Shown here piece by piece: positions 62,757-64,000 of a stretch of 64,000 bases of DNA. Each line of letters opens with the position of its first letter. The stretch's first letter is position 1. The translations under genes and the position numbers were made by a program. This stretch comes from Parapristionchus giblindavisi (taxonomy: Eukaryota > Nematoda > Chromadorea > Rhabditida > Diplogasteridae). A model generated the notes under the pieces. It did no database searches. It was not told where the DNA came from and was given only the letters and a program-made list of their open reading frames with translations. The stretch lies in assembly GCA_943737045.1 (NCBI GenBank), contig CALSFV010000334.1, positions 186,001-250,000 on the forward strand. The letters run 5' to 3'.

Positions 62757-62877
62757 CAATTTTTTGGCTGAAGTGTATCCCGCCCCTAGTGACTCCAACC
62801 ATCAAATATGAGTCACCTAGGATAATTTTGAAACTTTGTGCCATGCCCCCGCCGCTCTTATGGAGAACGCGTTTTAA
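62757..62877. repeat. Direct repeat B
   Basis: Second copy of the 60838 repeat, ending GAGAACGCGTTTTAAAG. The two copies bracket the palindrome in the same orientation. Confidence 0.85.
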
Positions 62878-63207
62878 AGTCAAAGCCAGATCAGCTCCTT
62901 GAAACAGATTTGCCAGGTTGGCAAAACATTGGCAAAAAGATGAAGAGGAATCCACGACCTTTGGCTATCCGAAGAGTATTGAATCACGAGGTTGGCCATC
63001 TTTTATCAATCCATAGTGCATACAAGACACAGAAAAATCCCTTATCTATAAGGTGAGGACACAAGTAACGCTCGTTTTTCCCTCTCGAATTCGTTCTTAC
63101 ACTGTTGTTATCACGATCCTGTTGACGCTAGAGAGGATTGTATCATTTCTTCTGATTCTCACATAAGTATTCCAGTTTATCTAATCTTTTAATTAATTTG
63201 TTCGTCG
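62878..63207. other. Intergenic region before the last gene
   Basis: No gene is seen. The region presumably carries the promoter of the gene at 63208; I see no clear TATA box. Confidence 0.35.
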
Positions 63208-64000
63208 ATGAGCGACCCGAAAGGATCACCACGACAAATTAGTGTAAGTTTCATGAGTGAATATCTTTTTGAATTTGCATCTTTAATATATTTTTCAAAT
63301 TGAATATTTTTCGCTGTAGGGCGTGGGCACAATGACGAAGATTTCAGCAGATGGTGAATACGGCTTCATTACCTATGGTCATGTTAGTATTTCTTTTATT
63401 TATTTAATTAATTGATCACTGATATCGCTAATCGATAAAATCGATAATGTTAAACAACGAAATTGAAATATGGTGCATCCATGTAACTTATGTATTTGTG
63501 ATAAAATAATATTAAAATTCCAGGAAGGGAAGGAGATTCAGATCTACGTAACACGTATAACGGTGAAACCTCCCTTGGATAAAGGAGGCATGCTTAAGGT
63601 TTGTATTTGTAGTAGTACAGTAAAGCCGGATCGAGTTTTGTACATGCCCCGATGGGTTTGTCTGCAGTAGCTTTTAAATTTTTATTTTCCCGCGCTTTAT
63701 TCTTTTCTATTTCATTTTTCATTAACAATTTTCATTTGTATTTACAATGTTTCTCGAGATTGTGATGCGGGTGCAAATACGCGGTTGAAAATCATCCATT
63801 TTGCACGCATCCATTTTTCGGACCAATGTGATTGACCTTTTAAAGGTGGTGTCCCACGAATATTTTCGTGAACAAACTGTGAAGACAGAAAGGTAGCAAA
63901 AGTTATTCTACGTACAATACACTATTTATTTTGTGCTGATTTAGTCTATTGATCGCTAGAAACATTAATGAACCATCAGGCCCGGTTCAGGGAAGGGCGT
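63208..64000 (+). CDS. Unrecognised gene, 5' exons (weakly cold-shock-like)
   Basis: Three exons join in phase: 63208-63243 (MSDPKGSPRQIS), 63320-63382 (GVGTMTKISADGEYGFITYG) and 63524-63598 (EGKEIQIYVTRITVKPPLDK, then GGMLK). The order G-x-x-x-K...GEYGFIT...IQIYVTRI faintly resembles the first strands of a cold-shock/OB-fold domain, but I cannot claim it. A GT donor follows at 63599, and the gene continues right, probably beyond the window. I see no clear exon between 63600 and 64000. Confidence 0.55.

Overview
The window looks like nuclear DNA of a nematode. It is AT-rich, its genes are cut by many short introns with GT..TTTCAG-type ends, and two conserved genes (complex I NDUFS1/nuo-5 and the Golgi protein ZFPL1) closely resemble their Caenorhabditis counterparts. 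I cannot name the species. All exon models were read by eye from splice sites and reading-frame phase.

Layout. 1-3171: 5' part of NDUFS1 on the minus strand. 3922-6809: complete nine-exon ZFPL1 on the minus strand. 7436-9854: a secreted, Cys-rich thrombospondin-type-1-like gene on the plus strand; an inverted paralogue lies at 57746-60325, so the roughly 50 kb between them is bracketed by an inverted gene pair. 10402-13371: hAT-like non-autonomous elements with clear 8-bp target duplications, one carrying a 44-bp satellite array. 14192-15083: an unrecognised small gene. 15370-22372: a palindrome of about 7 kb with two arms of about 3.2 kb, each carrying the same small coding segment and a tRNA-like sequence, followed by a partial third copy. 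22805-24266: a hAT element with a transposase remnant, then a Tc1 fragment.

24440-56420 is a tandem array of an unrecognised gene-like unit that has been heavily invaded. It holds a 2.2-kb foldback (25252-27420), a 15-kb Gypsy-type LTR retroelement (29525-44512) and a 7.4-kb segment bounded by perfect 33-bp inverted repeats and GC-rich short-repeat arrays (47835-55211). That segment contains a foldback, a mariner copy split by another foldback, and a 120-bp tandem array. The LTR retroelement is itself interrupted by a 3.6-kb LTR-type element and a 333-bp inverted-repeat element that lands inside the protease active-site codons.

56600-62900 holds more foldbacks, the second thrombospondin-like gene, a promoter/exon-1 remnant of a third copy, and a further palindrome with a tRNA-like segment. 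63208-64000 begins another plus-strand gene.

The most unusual object is the LTR retroelement. Its coding frame runs Gag, then a signal-peptide-bearing, glycosylation-rich envelope-like region with membrane segments, then protease, reverse transcriptase, RNase H and integrase. An envelope-like region between Gag and Pol is not the usual Gypsy/retrovirus order, in which it follows Pol.
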